A DNA stretch of 64,000 nucleotides, from positions 150,843,232 through 150,907,231 of the forward strand of contig NC_079211.1 in assembly GCF_029633865.1 (NCBI RefSeq), written 5' to 3'. Below are positions 36,810 to 47,657 of the stretch, one piece after another. This stretch comes from Lampris incognitus. Its lineage: Eukaryota; Chordata; Actinopteri; Lampriformes; Lampridae. The position numbers were made by a program, and so were the translations under genes. A model generated the notes under the pieces. The model made no database searches. It worked only from the letters and a program-made list of their open reading frames with translations, and was not told where the DNA came from. Position 1 is the first letter of the stretch. The number at the start of each line of letters is the position of its first letter.

Positions 36810-39140
36810 CTGGCAGGAAGAGAAGACACCTTTAGAAACAAACTTCATCGTTTCTCTGTTCAGGACAACAACACGAGTGTACCTGGAAATAAAAGGCTTG
36901 CAAAATGTAAACATAGAATAAGAATAATGAAAATATAAAACAAGAATAATAAAAATGTAAAATAAGAATAATGAAAATATAAAATAAGAATAATGAAAAT
37001 ATAAAATAAGAATAATAAACGTGTAAAATAACAATAATAAAAATGTAAAATAAGAATGATAAAATGTAAAATGAGAATAATAAACATGTAAAATAAGAAT
37101 AATAAAAACGTAGAATAAGAATGATAAAAATATAAAATAAGATAATAAAAATGTAAAATAAGAATGATAAAAATGTAAAATAAGAATAATAAAAATGTAA
37201 AATAAGAATAATGAAAATATAAAATAAGAATAATAAAAATGTAAAATAAGATAAGAATAAAAAATTACAAAATAAAATAAGAAAAATATAAAATAAGAAA
37301 TAAAAATGTAAAATACGAATAATAACAATATAAAATAAGAATAATAAAATGTAAAATAAGATAAGAATAAAAAAAATTACAAAATAAAAATGTAAAATAA
37401 GAATAAAAATATAAAATAGGAATAATAAAAATGCAAAATAAGAATAACAAAATTATATAATAAAAATGTAAAAGAAGAATAATGAAAATATAAAAGAAGA
37501 ATAATAAAAGCTGCAACAGAAAGAGTGATGGGAGTTGTCTGGCTGTTTATAAATCGACGTGTTGACTTTTTGAACATGACAGGAAGACGGAGGTGAGAAA
37601 TGAATCATCTGGTAGACCTGGACCTTCAGCAGGATGTGACCGTTTTAAAGTCAACAAGTATACACATCAGCCTTTGTGGAGATGCGAGTCAAAAGTGAGT
37701 CCCAGACCGACAAAGCGAAAGAGGGGGAGGAGGAGGAGGGGGGGGGTCAGAAAACAGACGAGTCGTCTCACCTTCCAGGATGCTCTTGGCCAACATGGTG
37801 GACGGGCGGATGTGTCTCTGGTAAACCGTCCTCCGCTCGGCCGGCACCTGCTTCCCCGTCAGGCCCTTCTTGTCCTGACAAGAGACACACGGGAAATCAG
37901 TGGGCCGCCTGCCTTCCCGGTGCCAGTCGTGGCTGGTTGTGTGTGTGTGCCGTGGTGTGGGGGTAGGTGTGGGGGTAGATGTGGGGGTAGGTGTGGGGGT
38001 GCTGCGGCTTCATGGCGGGAGCTGGTCCGCGTGAAGCCAGTTTAGGGCGCAGGGCAGTGTGTCGCGAGGAAAGCGCACGTGTTGCGTAGCGGGAGCTTCT
38101 CCGTCTAAACCCCCGATCTGAGCAGCCGGTCACCTTCAGCACCCACCCACTCCGGCTCGGTTTCTCACCAAGACTGAGACCCAGACTTCCGGAACCCCGT
38201 TTCACAGCCCGGCCACGTCTTTAGGACTTCCTCCGCTTTAGTTCCGTGAGTGTTTCTCATGGATACCGGTTGTTTGTTTGTTTGTTTTGTTTTTTTAATA
38301 ATTGCATAGGCCTGTTTCTCTAGAACAAACTGTGGTGAGGGTTTTCTCTTTCATGAAATTAGTTCTTTCAGACACCACATATTCCAAATATTAAGATGAG
38401 CAAATGTCGTTTTGCCTGAATCTGCTATTTTACGTTTTAGTGTTAATTTAACTCAATGCAAAAGTTCCGCAGATGGCGTTAATTTGGCGGCTGGAAAAGC
38501 GCTACATGACGTGCAGCTTGGTGGGTTTATTGATTAATCTTATATAGAAATGTAAACAGGCGGGGGGGGGGGCGGGGGGGGTTGGGGGTTCTGCGCGTCC
38601 GCAGCTGTTTTGCCCTGCTGGGTAGAACTGTGGGTCATCTGCGGAAGACCCACGCTGACGCGCCTGTGCCAAGGTAAATAACCCTGCGTCCCCACGAGGA
38701 CACCGGAGAGCGAGCACGCGCAGACACACGCGCGCACGCACACACACGCGCACACACACGCACACAGCTCGTTCAGGCCTGGGTACCTCCGTGGCTTGCT
38801 GTCTGCGGAGCGCCACCTGCGCCGCCATGACGCGCTGTCTCTCCACCACCAGCAGGCAGTTGGCGCACTGGCAGTCCCTCCAGCGGCAGAACCGCTTGTG
38901 TCCCTTCAGACACGACACCACGCCGTGGTTCCTGCAGCGGGCGCACTTCGGGGTCCGGCTCAGCTTCCTCTGATCCCCCGCGCCGAGGCCGCCGGAGTCC
39001 GTCTTCTCCTCCGCCCGGCGCTCCGCCTCGTCCTCCGCGGCGCCGGACGGGGTGGAGCGGCCGCAGTCCGTCTGCTCGTCGCTCTCCATCTCCAGACTCT
39101 CCACGTCGATCTCGAACTCGGAACCGGCGATGTCGGTCAT
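35704..39140 (-). CDS. dmrt2a: dmrt2 (dmrt2a type) DM-domain transcription factor, three coding exons
   Basis: Joined exons 39140-38787, 37874-37772 and 36809-35704 give a 520-residue protein (1563 nt with stop). Residues about 62-118 plus the start of exon 2 form the DM zinc module: C66, C69, H72, C77, H81, C85, C90, C92 and C95 are all present, followed by the basic recognition helix [15 protein letters not shown]. Exon 2 begins DKKG, as in Dmrt2. After it come the Dmrt2-type [13 protein letters not shown] segment (from residue 177) and a C-terminal [11 protein letters not shown] motif. Every junction has GT/AG and phases agree (0, then 1). The start ATG has G at -3 and lies just after an acceptor. 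The family binds DNA in the nucleus; Dmrt2 acts in somite and left-right patterning and muscle in vertebrates (family knowledge). Linkage to dmrt3 favours dmrt2a over the unlinked paralogue dmrt2b. The reading frame is intact. Confidence 0.96.
36900..37510. repeat. A-rich 22-bp-type minisatellite in dmrt2a intron 2
   Basis: Units of aaaataagaataataaaaat plus gt with many length variants, filling about 610 of the 962 bp of the intron. Minus-strand frames read FYIFIILIL and are not genes. Confidence 0.93.
37772..37874 (-). CDS. dmrt2a: dmrt2a coding exon 2
   Basis: A 103-nt exon too short to stand out as an ORF. Acceptor cttgtcag, then codons for [15 protein letters not shown] and onward through [19 protein letters not shown], then G and donor GTGAGA. 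It joins exon 1 in phase 0 and exon 3 in phase 1 (split glycine codon). The DKKG and [20 protein letters not shown] text is typical of Dmrt2 just after the DM domain. Confidence 0.94.
37944..38001. repeat. 12-bp GTGTGGGGGTAG repeat at dmrt2a intron 1
   Basis: Four to five copies of gtgtgggggtag, G-rich on the plus strand. The rest of intron 1 (38002-38786) is unique apart from a G run at 38562 and CA/CG repeats at 38720-38765. Confidence 0.85.
38787..39140 (-). CDS. dmrt2a: dmrt2a coding exon 1 (DM domain)
   Basis: 118 codons from ATG at 39140-39138 to GAG at 38789-38787, followed by donor GTACCC. An acidic N-terminal stretch (residues 1-55, rich in E, D and S) precedes the DM domain. The frame read through the donor turns into low-complexity CV/CVR sequence from a CA/CG repeat in the intron, which confirms that the exon ends here. 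Confidence 0.95.
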
Positions 39141-39212
39141 GTCCGTCCGTCCGTCTGCGTCCTTGGGTCACCTCTTCTTTCGCCACCGCGACGCTGCAAC
39201 ACTGGTTCCAGT

Positions 39213-39345
39213 CTGCGTAAAAACAGCATCTGGGTTTCAGCTTTGCGCCATCTCACAACCATGACAGACATCTCCAGACATGCGACCTGTGATGTCTGTC
39301 GTCGGGAGAGATGGAAACCAACACCGAGGGAAAAGTTGTACTTAC
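39213..39345 (-). other. dmrt2a: Likely 5' UTR intron of dmrt2a
   Basis: Reading the minus strand, CACAA/GTAAGTAC at 39350-39340 is a near-consensus donor and a pyrimidine-rich gctgtttttacgcag ends at 39213. Splicing removes 133 nt and leaves a 72-nt leader (39212-39141) before the ATG. The upstream non-coding exon would run from 39346 to a start site I cannot place exactly, probably near 39.5-39.6 kb. Seen as splice signals only; no transcript evidence. Confidence 0.6.
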
Positions 39346-39599
39346 TTGTGCGCAGGTCCAGATGATGTGCCGCAGCCTCTCTTCCAGGGTGCACAGCTGT
39401 GTGCGCGCCGAGCGATGGACAGGCGGCCAGTGTATCGCGGTGAACAACACACCGGCTTAACAAACTGAAAACACAAAACGAGCCGGGAGACCGGTGTGTC
39501 CTGGAGGAGAGGACTGCTGAGACCTGACCCCGTCCGAGTCCTCACGCACGGCTCCGGAACACTGACGCGCTCCCCGCGGACGGACGGAGAGGTTTCTCT

Positions 39600-39720
39600 G
39601 AGGTGGAAAGTCAAAGCCCCGCCCCTGCGCGCCGCTCTCCCTTCTGATTGGTTCGCTCGCAGCACCAGTGGACCAATCAGATTCAACCGCTGTCTTCCCA
39701 ATTGACGGAGGGGTTCCGTC
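39600..39720 (-). promoter_or_regulatory. Putative dmrt2a core promoter (GC box and CCAAT boxes)
   Basis: CpG-rich sequence upstream of the leader holds a GC box (gccccgcccc, 39616-39625), ATTGG on the plus strand at 39647-39651 (CCAAT for the minus-strand gene) and an opposite CCAAT at 39673-39677. No TATA box is visible. Position and composition fit a TATA-less promoter for dmrt2a. Confidence 0.5.
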
Positions 39721-39954
39721 AAAGATCAACCGATGAAATTATTCATGAACAACGAATCAGAAGAAAACTTGTGTAAATCCAACTGTTGCCTGTGAGTCAC
39801 AAATGTGTTGTTTTACGTTTCGTTCATGTTTTTATACTTAAGGGGAATAACTGATGAACAAGCAAACGTTGTTTTTACACCACCCGTCTTTCCTGGGGGT
39901 TTATACAGTAACACGAAGCTCGGTATAAGAACATCACTCTGCTCAGCAAAGTAA

Positions 39955-40770
39955 AACTGGACATGGACAACGACAAGGATAATGACATGGACAATGACGT
40001 GGATAATGACATAAATAATGACGTGGATAATGACATGGATAATGACATGGACAATGACATGGACAATGACATGGATTATGACATAGATAATGACATGAAT
40101 AAAATAACATGGATAATGACATGAATAAAATAACACGGATAATGACATGAATAAAATAACATGGATAATGACATGAATAAAATAACATGGATAATGACAT
40201 GAATAAAATAACATGGATTATGACATAGATAATGACATGGACAATGACATGAATAATGACATGGACAATGAATGACATGGATTATGACATGGACTATGAC
40301 ATAGATAATGACATGGATAAAATAACATGGATAATGACATGAATAAAATAACATGGATAATGACATGAATAAAATGACATGGATAATGACATGAATAAAA
40401 TGACATGGATTATGACATGGATAATGACGTGAATAAAATGACATGGATAAAATGACATGGATAATGACATGGATAATGACATGGATTATGACATGGACAA
40501 TGACGTGAATAAAATGACATGGATAAAATGACATGGATAATGACATGGATTATGACATGGACAATGACATGAATAAAATGACATGGATAATGACATGAAT
40601 AAAATGACATGGATAATGACATGAATAAAATGACATGGATAATGACATGAATAAAATGACATGGATAATTACATGAATAAAATGACATGGATAATGACAT
40701 GAATAATGACATGGACAATGACATGGACAATGACATGGATAATGACATGGACAATGACATGGATAATTAT
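39955..40770. repeat. 12/26-bp minisatellite upstream of dmrt2a
   Basis: Units acatggataatg and acatgaataaaatg in varied order. It begins about 250 bp upstream of the putative promoter. Minus-strand frames read HVIIHVIL and are not genes. Confidence 0.93.
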
Positions 40771-41084
40771 TCTGTAGGAAACCGAGCGAGAACGCAGGAG
40801 AACAGGTCTGCACATGTGATCTGATATCCTTATTCCCGTCTCTTGTTTCAGCCTCGCCGTCTTTTCATCCCTGTACTTTGACGCACCTTAATGTGATGAT
40901 GATGATGATGATGATGGCGACGACCTTCATCACCTTAATGCGCGGAATGAGTAAAGTTTAATTGGTTTTGTTTTGGTATTTTCAGTCAGAAAATAAGCAG
41001 ATTGTGACAGGTAACACAGGCCCACGTTAGTCACCTACAGTCTTTCCACAGGATTTTTTAAAGGTTTACTTCAGTGATTTTATT

Positions 41085-41497
41085 TGTTATATATATACAA
41101 CTAAGAAATATATATATATTTATTAGTTGTATATATTTATTTTTTATAAAAAATATTAGTTGTGTATATTTATTTGTGTATATATATTTATTAGTTGTAT
41201 ATATTTATTTGTGTATATATATTGATTAGTTGTATATATTTATTTTTTATAAAGAATTATTAGTTGTGTATATTTATTTGTGTATATATATTTATTAGTT
41301 GTATATATTTATTTGTGTATATATATTTATTAGTTGTATATATTTATTTGTGTGTATATATTTATTATTTGTATATATATTTATTTGCTGTATATATATT
41401 TATTAGTTGTATATATTTATTTGTTGTATATATATTTATTAGTTGTATATATTTATTAGTTGTATATATTTATTTGTTGTGTATATATTTATTAAAG
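41085..41497. repeat. AT-rich TATATATTTATTAGTTG array
   Basis: Units of about 33 bp built from tatatatttattagttgta and tatatttatttgtg. Confidence 0.9.
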
Positions 41498-41624
41498 GGT
41501 TTTTTGTGGATTTCTTTATAGTTTCACTGGTAAAATTCACTTATATAAATGTTCCTGGATTAGTAAACAGCAGCAATGTAGAGGCTGAACAGCAAAAGTG
41601 CCACTATGGCATATTCCTATTCGT

Positions 41625-41698
41625 CCCTCCATCCATCCATCCGTCCGTCCCTCCATCCATCCGTCCGTCCCTCCATCCATCCATCCATCCGCCCATCC
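41625..41698. repeat. CCAT/CCGT tetranucleotide array
   Basis: ccatccatccgtccgtccct repeated three times. Confidence 0.85.
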
Positions 41699-41785
41699 AA
41701 GACATTCTGACGGTGTGCGCATGGCGCGTCTTTGATAATATACGCATGTTGCAGGTTTGCTGTAACTATAACGACGGATGAGCCG

Positions 41786-41816
<31 letters not shown>

Positions 41817-42001
41817 CGGGGGGGGGGGGGGTTTGGTGAAACTGCTCCCGGTGTGACTTTCCCCCGGCTCACCTTCACCCCCGTCCAGGAGGCCGCGGGT
41901 CTTCGGTGAGGACGGGTTCACTGAAGTAGCCGAGCGCAGATTGGATGATTAGAGTGTTTTTACAAAAACACGCCTGAGAAAACACCGCGTCAGCATGCGG
42001 G

Positions 42002-42008
<7 letters not shown>

Positions 42009-42070
<62 letters not shown>
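42009..42070. repeat. CA microsatellite
   Basis: A CA run of about 60 bp; a GT run at 41791-41816 with a following G run lies 200 bp to the left. Confidence 0.9.
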
Positions 42071-42071
<1 letters not shown>

Positions 42072-42532
42072 CCCACATCACTGTCCTTGTTTGCAGTCCG
42101 CTGAAAGAAACTGACTTCATGATGACTTTTCTCATGCAGCTCCATGGGAAATAACCGCGCACAATGGAGCTGCAGCCCTGCAGCCCTGCACACACCAGGT
42201 GTAACGGAGTAAAAAAAAAAGCTCTTAATTAAATTTCCAATTAGTATTTTTGAATTGATTTATCATTTAATAATTCTGTTAAACATTTGTGAATTTTTTT
42301 CTTATTGAGTTATTATTTTAATTTACGGTTATTAATATTCCCTCCGGAAGTGACGTTGCTTCGCGTCACTCCTTCTGTACCTCCTGCGCCTCCGTAGCCG
42401 CCGTCTTCTCCTCACGGTGCCGCGTTGCGTTGATGAGGAGCAGAGGTGCAGAAGAGACACCAAAAACGTGTCGTGTTCGTCTTCTGCAGAGCAAATAAAT
42501 GCTGAAAACAGTCGTTGAGAGTCGCCTCCTTC

Positions 42533-43082
42533 TGTCCACTGTCCACGTCCACGACACTGCTGCTGAGACCCGTGCAGTCCACGTCCGGGACACTGGTGCT
42601 GAGACCCGTGCAGTCCACGTCCGGGACACTGGTGCTGAGACCCGTGTAGTCCACGTCCACGACACTGCTGCTGAGACCCGTGCAGTCCACGTCCGGGACA
42701 CTGGTGCTGAGACCCGTGTAGTCCACGTCCACGACACTGGTGCTGAGACCCGTGTAGTCCACATCCACGACACTGGTGCTGAGACCCGTGCAGTCCACGT
42801 CCGGGACACTGGTGCTGAGACCCGTGTAGTCCACGTCCACGACACTGGTGCTGAGACCCGTGTAGTCCACATCCACGACACTGGTGCTGAGACCCGTGCA
42901 GTCCAGGTCCACGACACTGGTGCTGAGACCCGTGTAGTCCACGTCCGGGACACTGGTGCTGAGACCTGTGTAGTCCACGTCCGGGACACTGGTGCTGAGA
43001 CCCGTGCAGTCCACGTCCACGACACTGGTGCTGAGACCCGTGTAGTCCACGTCCGGGACACTGGTGCTGAGACCCGTGTAGA
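42533..43082. repeat. 36-bp GC-rich minisatellite (about 15 copies)
   Basis: The unit gtccacgtccgggacactgg plus tgctgagacccgtgca, with variants at a few fixed sites (cgggac/cacgac, tgca/tgta). Variant forms are arranged in repeating blocks of three to four units. Frames are open on both strands because 36 is a multiple of 3. Confidence 0.95.
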
Positions 43083-43310
43083 AGCGTCCGCAGGCCAGAT
43101 GTGGCCCTCAGCAGCACCAGGTGTGGTTGGCTGAGGGGTAGTAACCCCTGACAGGAGGCTGTGGAACCGGATGAATATTTAGCCGCGCTGTGAGCTGAAA
43201 CGATCATCAATCAGATGAAGTCTAACACGTAGTAAACACGTGACTCCGGTCGTTAACCACGAGGCCTGCTGGAGCACGCGTATCTGTTTCCACACACAGT
43301 CAAACCCGGA

Positions 43311-43370
43311 GTGTTAATTGAACTTCCTGGGTGTTAATTGAACTTCCGGTGTGTTAATTGAACTTCCGGA
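43311..43370. repeat. 20-bp direct repeat, three copies, with ETS-like cores
   Basis: gtgttaattgaacttccggt and two near-identical neighbours (ending cctgg and ccgga). Each carries acttcc(g/t)g, two of them the ETS-type acttccgg, next to a gttaat motif. Confidence 0.85.
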
Positions 43371-43654
43371 TCCATTTGTACACTCTGGGAGTTCAGTTAG
43401 CCCTCAGGATTTTACTGTGCAGTTTTACACAGACGGGTTAAATAGAAATAATAAAAACACGTTTCTACTGTCATTGTTTTTTTTTTAACGGGAAGAAATA
43501 AAAACAGATTTAAGACGAGAAAATCTGCGAGATTAGTTTGAATGATTAGATGACATATGTAAATAGGGTATGATATTAAAATAACATATAATGAGCACGC
43601 AAAACACAAATACGATGAACAATATCAGAAGAATAACACAACAGGCTTTGATAA

Positions 43655-44090
43655 GAATAGTTAATAACATGCATAGTAAATAATAGTTAATAAAATGCAT
43701 AGTAAATAATAGTTAATAACATGCATAGTAAATAATACTTAATAACATGCATAGTAAATAATAGTGAATAACATGCATAGTAAATAATAGTTAATAACAC
43801 ATGAATAGTAAATATTTAATAACACATGCATAGTAAATAATGGTTAATAACATGCATAGTAAATAATAGTTAATAACACATGAATGGTCAATAATAGGTA
43901 ATAACATGAATAGTAAATAATAGTTAATAGCATGCATAGTAAATAATATTTGATAACATGAATAGTAAATACTAAATAACATGCATAGTAAATAATAGTT
44001 AATAACACATGAATAGTAAATAATAGTTAATAACACATACATAGTAAATAATTGATCACATGAATAGTAAATAATAGTGAATAATAATAA
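43655..44090. repeat. 26-bp AT-rich minisatellite (AGTTAATAACATGCATAGTAAATA)
   Basis: About 15 units of atagttaataacatgcatag plus taaata, with acatgaat variants and several deletions. Confidence 0.93.
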
Positions 44091-44599
44091 AACGTTGTGA
44101 CGGAAACCTGACCTCCATGTGGCGGTGACGTCATCTCCGCCGTGCAGGTGCAGCTCGGCCAGTTACTCGTCTTCCTGTAATTTATGGGCGAGGTTACGAC
44201 CGGCTGCTCCGGAGCTGCCCGGGCTGCGTCTCCATACTGAAGAATGCTTTGATGCCGACTCTGCCCCGGCCTTCGCAACACGTTAGCGTGCTCGCATAGG
44301 AGGAGGAGGGGAGCGCGCTCATCCTCAGGCCGCGCATGGCAGGAAACTCAACGGGCCAAGTGCGCCGTCCGTTAGCCGGAGCTGCCTTCAGCCCACGTGT
44401 CACACGAATCAGCGCATGTTCAATATCTGCGCCTTAAACCTGTTGGCGACATGCGTGGTGCGCCACAGCTCTTACTGTGCCAACTGTAATGACTACGCCC
44501 GCCATGTCTGTTCATGGTGGGAGCAGAAAGACGGAAGTATGACGGCCTCGCGTTGTGCCGTAAAGCTCTTCGCCCTCCGCTCTACAGAGTGCGCCTCGA
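44091..44599. other. Intergenic between two arrays
   Basis: Moderately GC-rich, unique-looking; no ORF with recognisable content. Confidence 0.4.
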
Positions 44600-45250
44600 C
44601 TGTGCAGACTGTCTCGACTGTGCAGACTGTCTCGGCTGTACAGACTGTCTCGGCTGTGCAGACTGTCTCGGCTGTACAGACTGTCTCGGCTGTGCAGACT
44701 GTGCAGACTGTCTCGACTGTGCAGACTGTCTCGGCTGTGCAGACTGTACAGTGCGTCTCGGCTGTACAAACTGTGCAGACTTTGTCTCGGCTGTGCAGAC
44801 TGCAAACTTTGTCTCGACTGTACAGACTGTGCAGACTGTCTCGGCTGTGCAGACTGTCTCGACTGTGCAGGCTGTCTCGGCTGTGCAGACTGTCTCGGCT
44901 GTACAGACTGTACAGTGTGCCTCGGCTGTGCAGACTGTGCAGACTGTCTCGACTGTGCAGACTGTCTCGGCTGTGCAGACTGTACAGTGCGTCTCGGCTG
45001 TACAAACTGTGCAGACTTTGTCTCGGCTGTGCAGACTGCAAACTTTGTCTCGACTGTACAGACTGTGCAGACTGTCTCGGCTGTGCAGACTGTCTCGACT
45101 GTGCAGGCTGTCTCGGCTGTGCAGACTGTCTCGGCTGTACAGACTGTCTCGGCTGTGCAGACTGTACAGTGCGTCTCGGCTGTACAAACTGTGCAGACTT
45201 TGTCTCGGCTGTGCAGACTTTGTCTCGGCTGTGCAGACTTTGTCTGGGCT
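44600..45250. repeat. 18-bp minisatellite with 240-bp higher-order repeat
   Basis: Unit gtctcggctgtgcagact with ga/gg and ac/gc variants. A block with gcagactgtacagtgcgtct, a cggctgtacaaactgtgcag segment and an aactttgtctcgactgtaca mark occurs at about 44731 and again at 44971 (offset 240), and in part at 45161. Long open frames on both strands are artefacts. Confidence 0.93.
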
Positions 45251-45637
45251 GTGCAGAGTGCGTTCGGCCGCGGTGGGGAACCACAGCGTCCCGCCGCGCT
45301 GCTCCCCGGGAGCCGCCGCTGGAGCGCCCCAGGCCGGCAGGACGCGCGGTGTAACAGGAGCTGCGTATAGACAGAAGAGATGTGTGGGACCACTGGGGCC
45401 CTGCTATGTTAATTAACCTCTGATGGACTGACAACACATGCGGCTAAATACAAAACCATGCGGGCGTCATCCGACTCCCGTCGCAGGCTGGGCAGCAGGT
45501 TACCAAAGCTCCCTCTCCTCCCAGCACTTGGACATTATTTGTTTTACTTTGACGGGCTAAGCCAAACAACATGTGACTTATTTACCTTGAAAGAGCCCAG
45601 AAGCACGTCGTGTTGACTCGGCAGCTCGTGTTGCTGT

Positions 45638-45685
45638 GCATGGTGCATGGTGGTGCATGGTGGTGCATGGTGGTGCATGGTGGTC
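45638..45685. repeat. GCATGGTGGT short repeat
   Basis: Four copies of gtgcatggtg. Confidence 0.85.
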
Positions 45686-46009
45686 AGCTGAGAATTAACC
45701 TGTCCACTTTTCATTTAAAATGGCACCGTGCCATTCTGTTCGTTTATTCCTTTTTTAACTCATAGACTGCGTCTACATTTCTGGGGAATATATGTGGCGC
45801 CAGTTTGAGTTTGACTGAAGGCGTCTTCATCTAGATCATTCCTTCACCTAGAACCGTTTTGCTGTTACGAACAGTTGTTCATGTGGTAATAAATGACGAA
45901 GTTTTTATCGACGACACCTTTAACCTCCCAGCACAGCAGACACTTCCTCTGTCAACCACAAGGTGGCAGTGTGTCCACCTGTCTATGGTCAACCCTCTCT
46001 CCCTGTCGC

Positions 46010-47195
46010 TTTCTCTCTCCTCTTTATATCTCCTGTCTCTCTCTCTCCTCTCTCTCACTCTCTCTATTGCTCTCCTTTCTCTCTTTCTCTCTCCTCTCTT
46101 GCCTCTCTCCCTCTCGCTTTCTCTCCTCTCTCTTTCTCTCTCTATTGCTCTCCTTTCTCTCCTTTCTCTCTCCTCTCTCCTCTCTTGCCTCTCTCTCCCT
46201 CTCGCTTTCTCTCTTCTTTATATCTCCTGTCTCTCTGTCTATCTCTCTCTCCTCTCTCTTTCTCTCTCTATTGCTCTCCTTTCTCTCCTTTCTCTTTCTC
46301 TCTCCTCTCTTGCCTCTCTCCCTCTCGCTTTCTCTCCTCTCTCTCTTTCTCTCTCTATTGCTCTCCTTTCTCTCCTTTCTCTCGCTCTTTCTCCTCTCTT
46401 GCCTCTCTCTCCCTCTCCCTCTCGCTTTCTCTTCTCTTTATATCTCCTGTCTCTCTGTCTATCTCTCTCTCCTCTCTCTTTCTCTCTCTATTGCTCTCCT
46501 TTCTCTCTCTCTCTCCTCTCTTGCCTCTCTCTCCCTCTCCCTCTCTCTTCTCTTTATATCTCCTGTCTCTCTGTCTATCTCTCTCCTCTCTCTTTCTCTA
46601 TTGCTCTCCTTTCTCTCCTTTCTCTCTCCTCTCTTGCCTCTCTCTCCCTCTCCCTCTCCTCTCTCTCTTTCTCTCTCTATTGCTCTCCTTTCTCTCTCTC
46701 TCTTTCTCTCCTCTCTTGCCTCTCTCTCCCTCTCGCTTTCTCTCCTCTCTCTCTTTCCCTCTCTATTGCTCTCCTTTCTCTCCTTTCTCTCTCTCTCCTC
46801 TCTCCTCTCTTGCCTCTCTCTCCCTCTCCTCTCTCTCTTTCTCTCTCTATTGCTCTCCTTTCTCTCTCTCTCTTTCTCTCCTCTCTTGCCTCTCTCTCCC
46901 TCTCGCTTTCTCTCCTCTCTCTCTTTCTCTCTCTATTGCTCTCCTTTCTCTCCTTTCTCTCGCTCTCTCTCCTCTCTCCTCTCTTGCCTCTCTCTCCCTC
47001 TCCCTCTCGCTTTCTCTCCTCTTTATATCTCCTGTCTCTCTGTCTATCTCTCTCTCTTCTCTCTTTCTCTCTCTATTGCTCTCCTTTCTCTCCTTTCTCT
47101 CTCTCTCTCCTCTCTTGCCTCTCTCTCCCTCTCGCTTTCTCTCCTCTCTCCTCCTTTCGTGCTCTCTCCCTCCCTCTCTCTCTCTCTCTATCTTT
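46010..47195. repeat. 1.2-kb polypyrimidine minisatellite
   Basis: Almost pure C/T on the plus strand: ctctctattgctctcctttc, ctctcttgcctctctctccc and tttatatctcctgtctctct recur as blocks of about 100-220 bp. All plus frames are open (LSLSLLS) and are not genes. Long homopurine-homopyrimidine tracts of this kind can form triplex DNA. Confidence 0.93.
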
Positions 47196-47657
47196 GAATT
47201 TCTCCAAACACTTGTGGTGGTAGTATACATTCAGCCAAGCGCCCCCGAGGACAAAGCCTCGGGGGAGGCTACGCTTTAATTGCCCCAAACGTGTCGCTCC
47301 ATTATCTCCCAATGCTCGGATTTTAGCCCCTGACGATTTTAATCAGCGTTCTCTGGAAAAGACTTCGAGAAACCTGCACCAGTACGTTACGTGGCCGACC
47401 AGACACAACCAGACGCGGGACCCGTGTGACGTCAGAGGAGCGTACAAAGCCCTCCCCCTTTCCCCGGTGGGCGGGGCTCATCCCGTCGTATCGCGCTGCC
47501 CTGAGGAGGAAGACCCAAGACCCAGCAGGCTGAGAACTGGATTGGTGAATCCATCCTGAGCCCACGGCCATTAGGACTGCGCAGAGTCCTGGATTCCTGT
47601 TCTGACGTGGACGATCTGATGTGGTCAGCTGTTACGTCTCCCACTGTGCTGACAATG
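47196..47657. other. Intergenic, unique-looking
   Basis: GC-moderate sequence with ggtgggcggggc (GC-box-like) at 47466. No supported gene. Confidence 0.4.

Noticed and set aside
38796-39365. 189-aa plus-strand frame
   Set aside because: Antisense shadow of dmrt2a exon 1 and leader, rich in codons forced by CpG content.
42533-43082. CRISPR-like regular repeats (36-bp period)
   Set aside because: The units are contiguous with no spacers, there are no cas genes, and the genome is that of a vertebrate.
42332-43210. 292-aa and other frames with 12-residue repeats
   Set aside because: Direct result of a 36-bp array whose unit is a multiple of 3; open in several frames and on both strands.
44416-45437. 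300-314-aa Cys- and Ser-rich repeat proteins on both strands
   Set aside because: 18-bp minisatellite; no frame is favoured, and there are no splice or start signals.
45859-47279. Open frames of 434-454 aa
   Set aside because: Polypyrimidine repeat read as Leu/Ser/Pro in all three frames.
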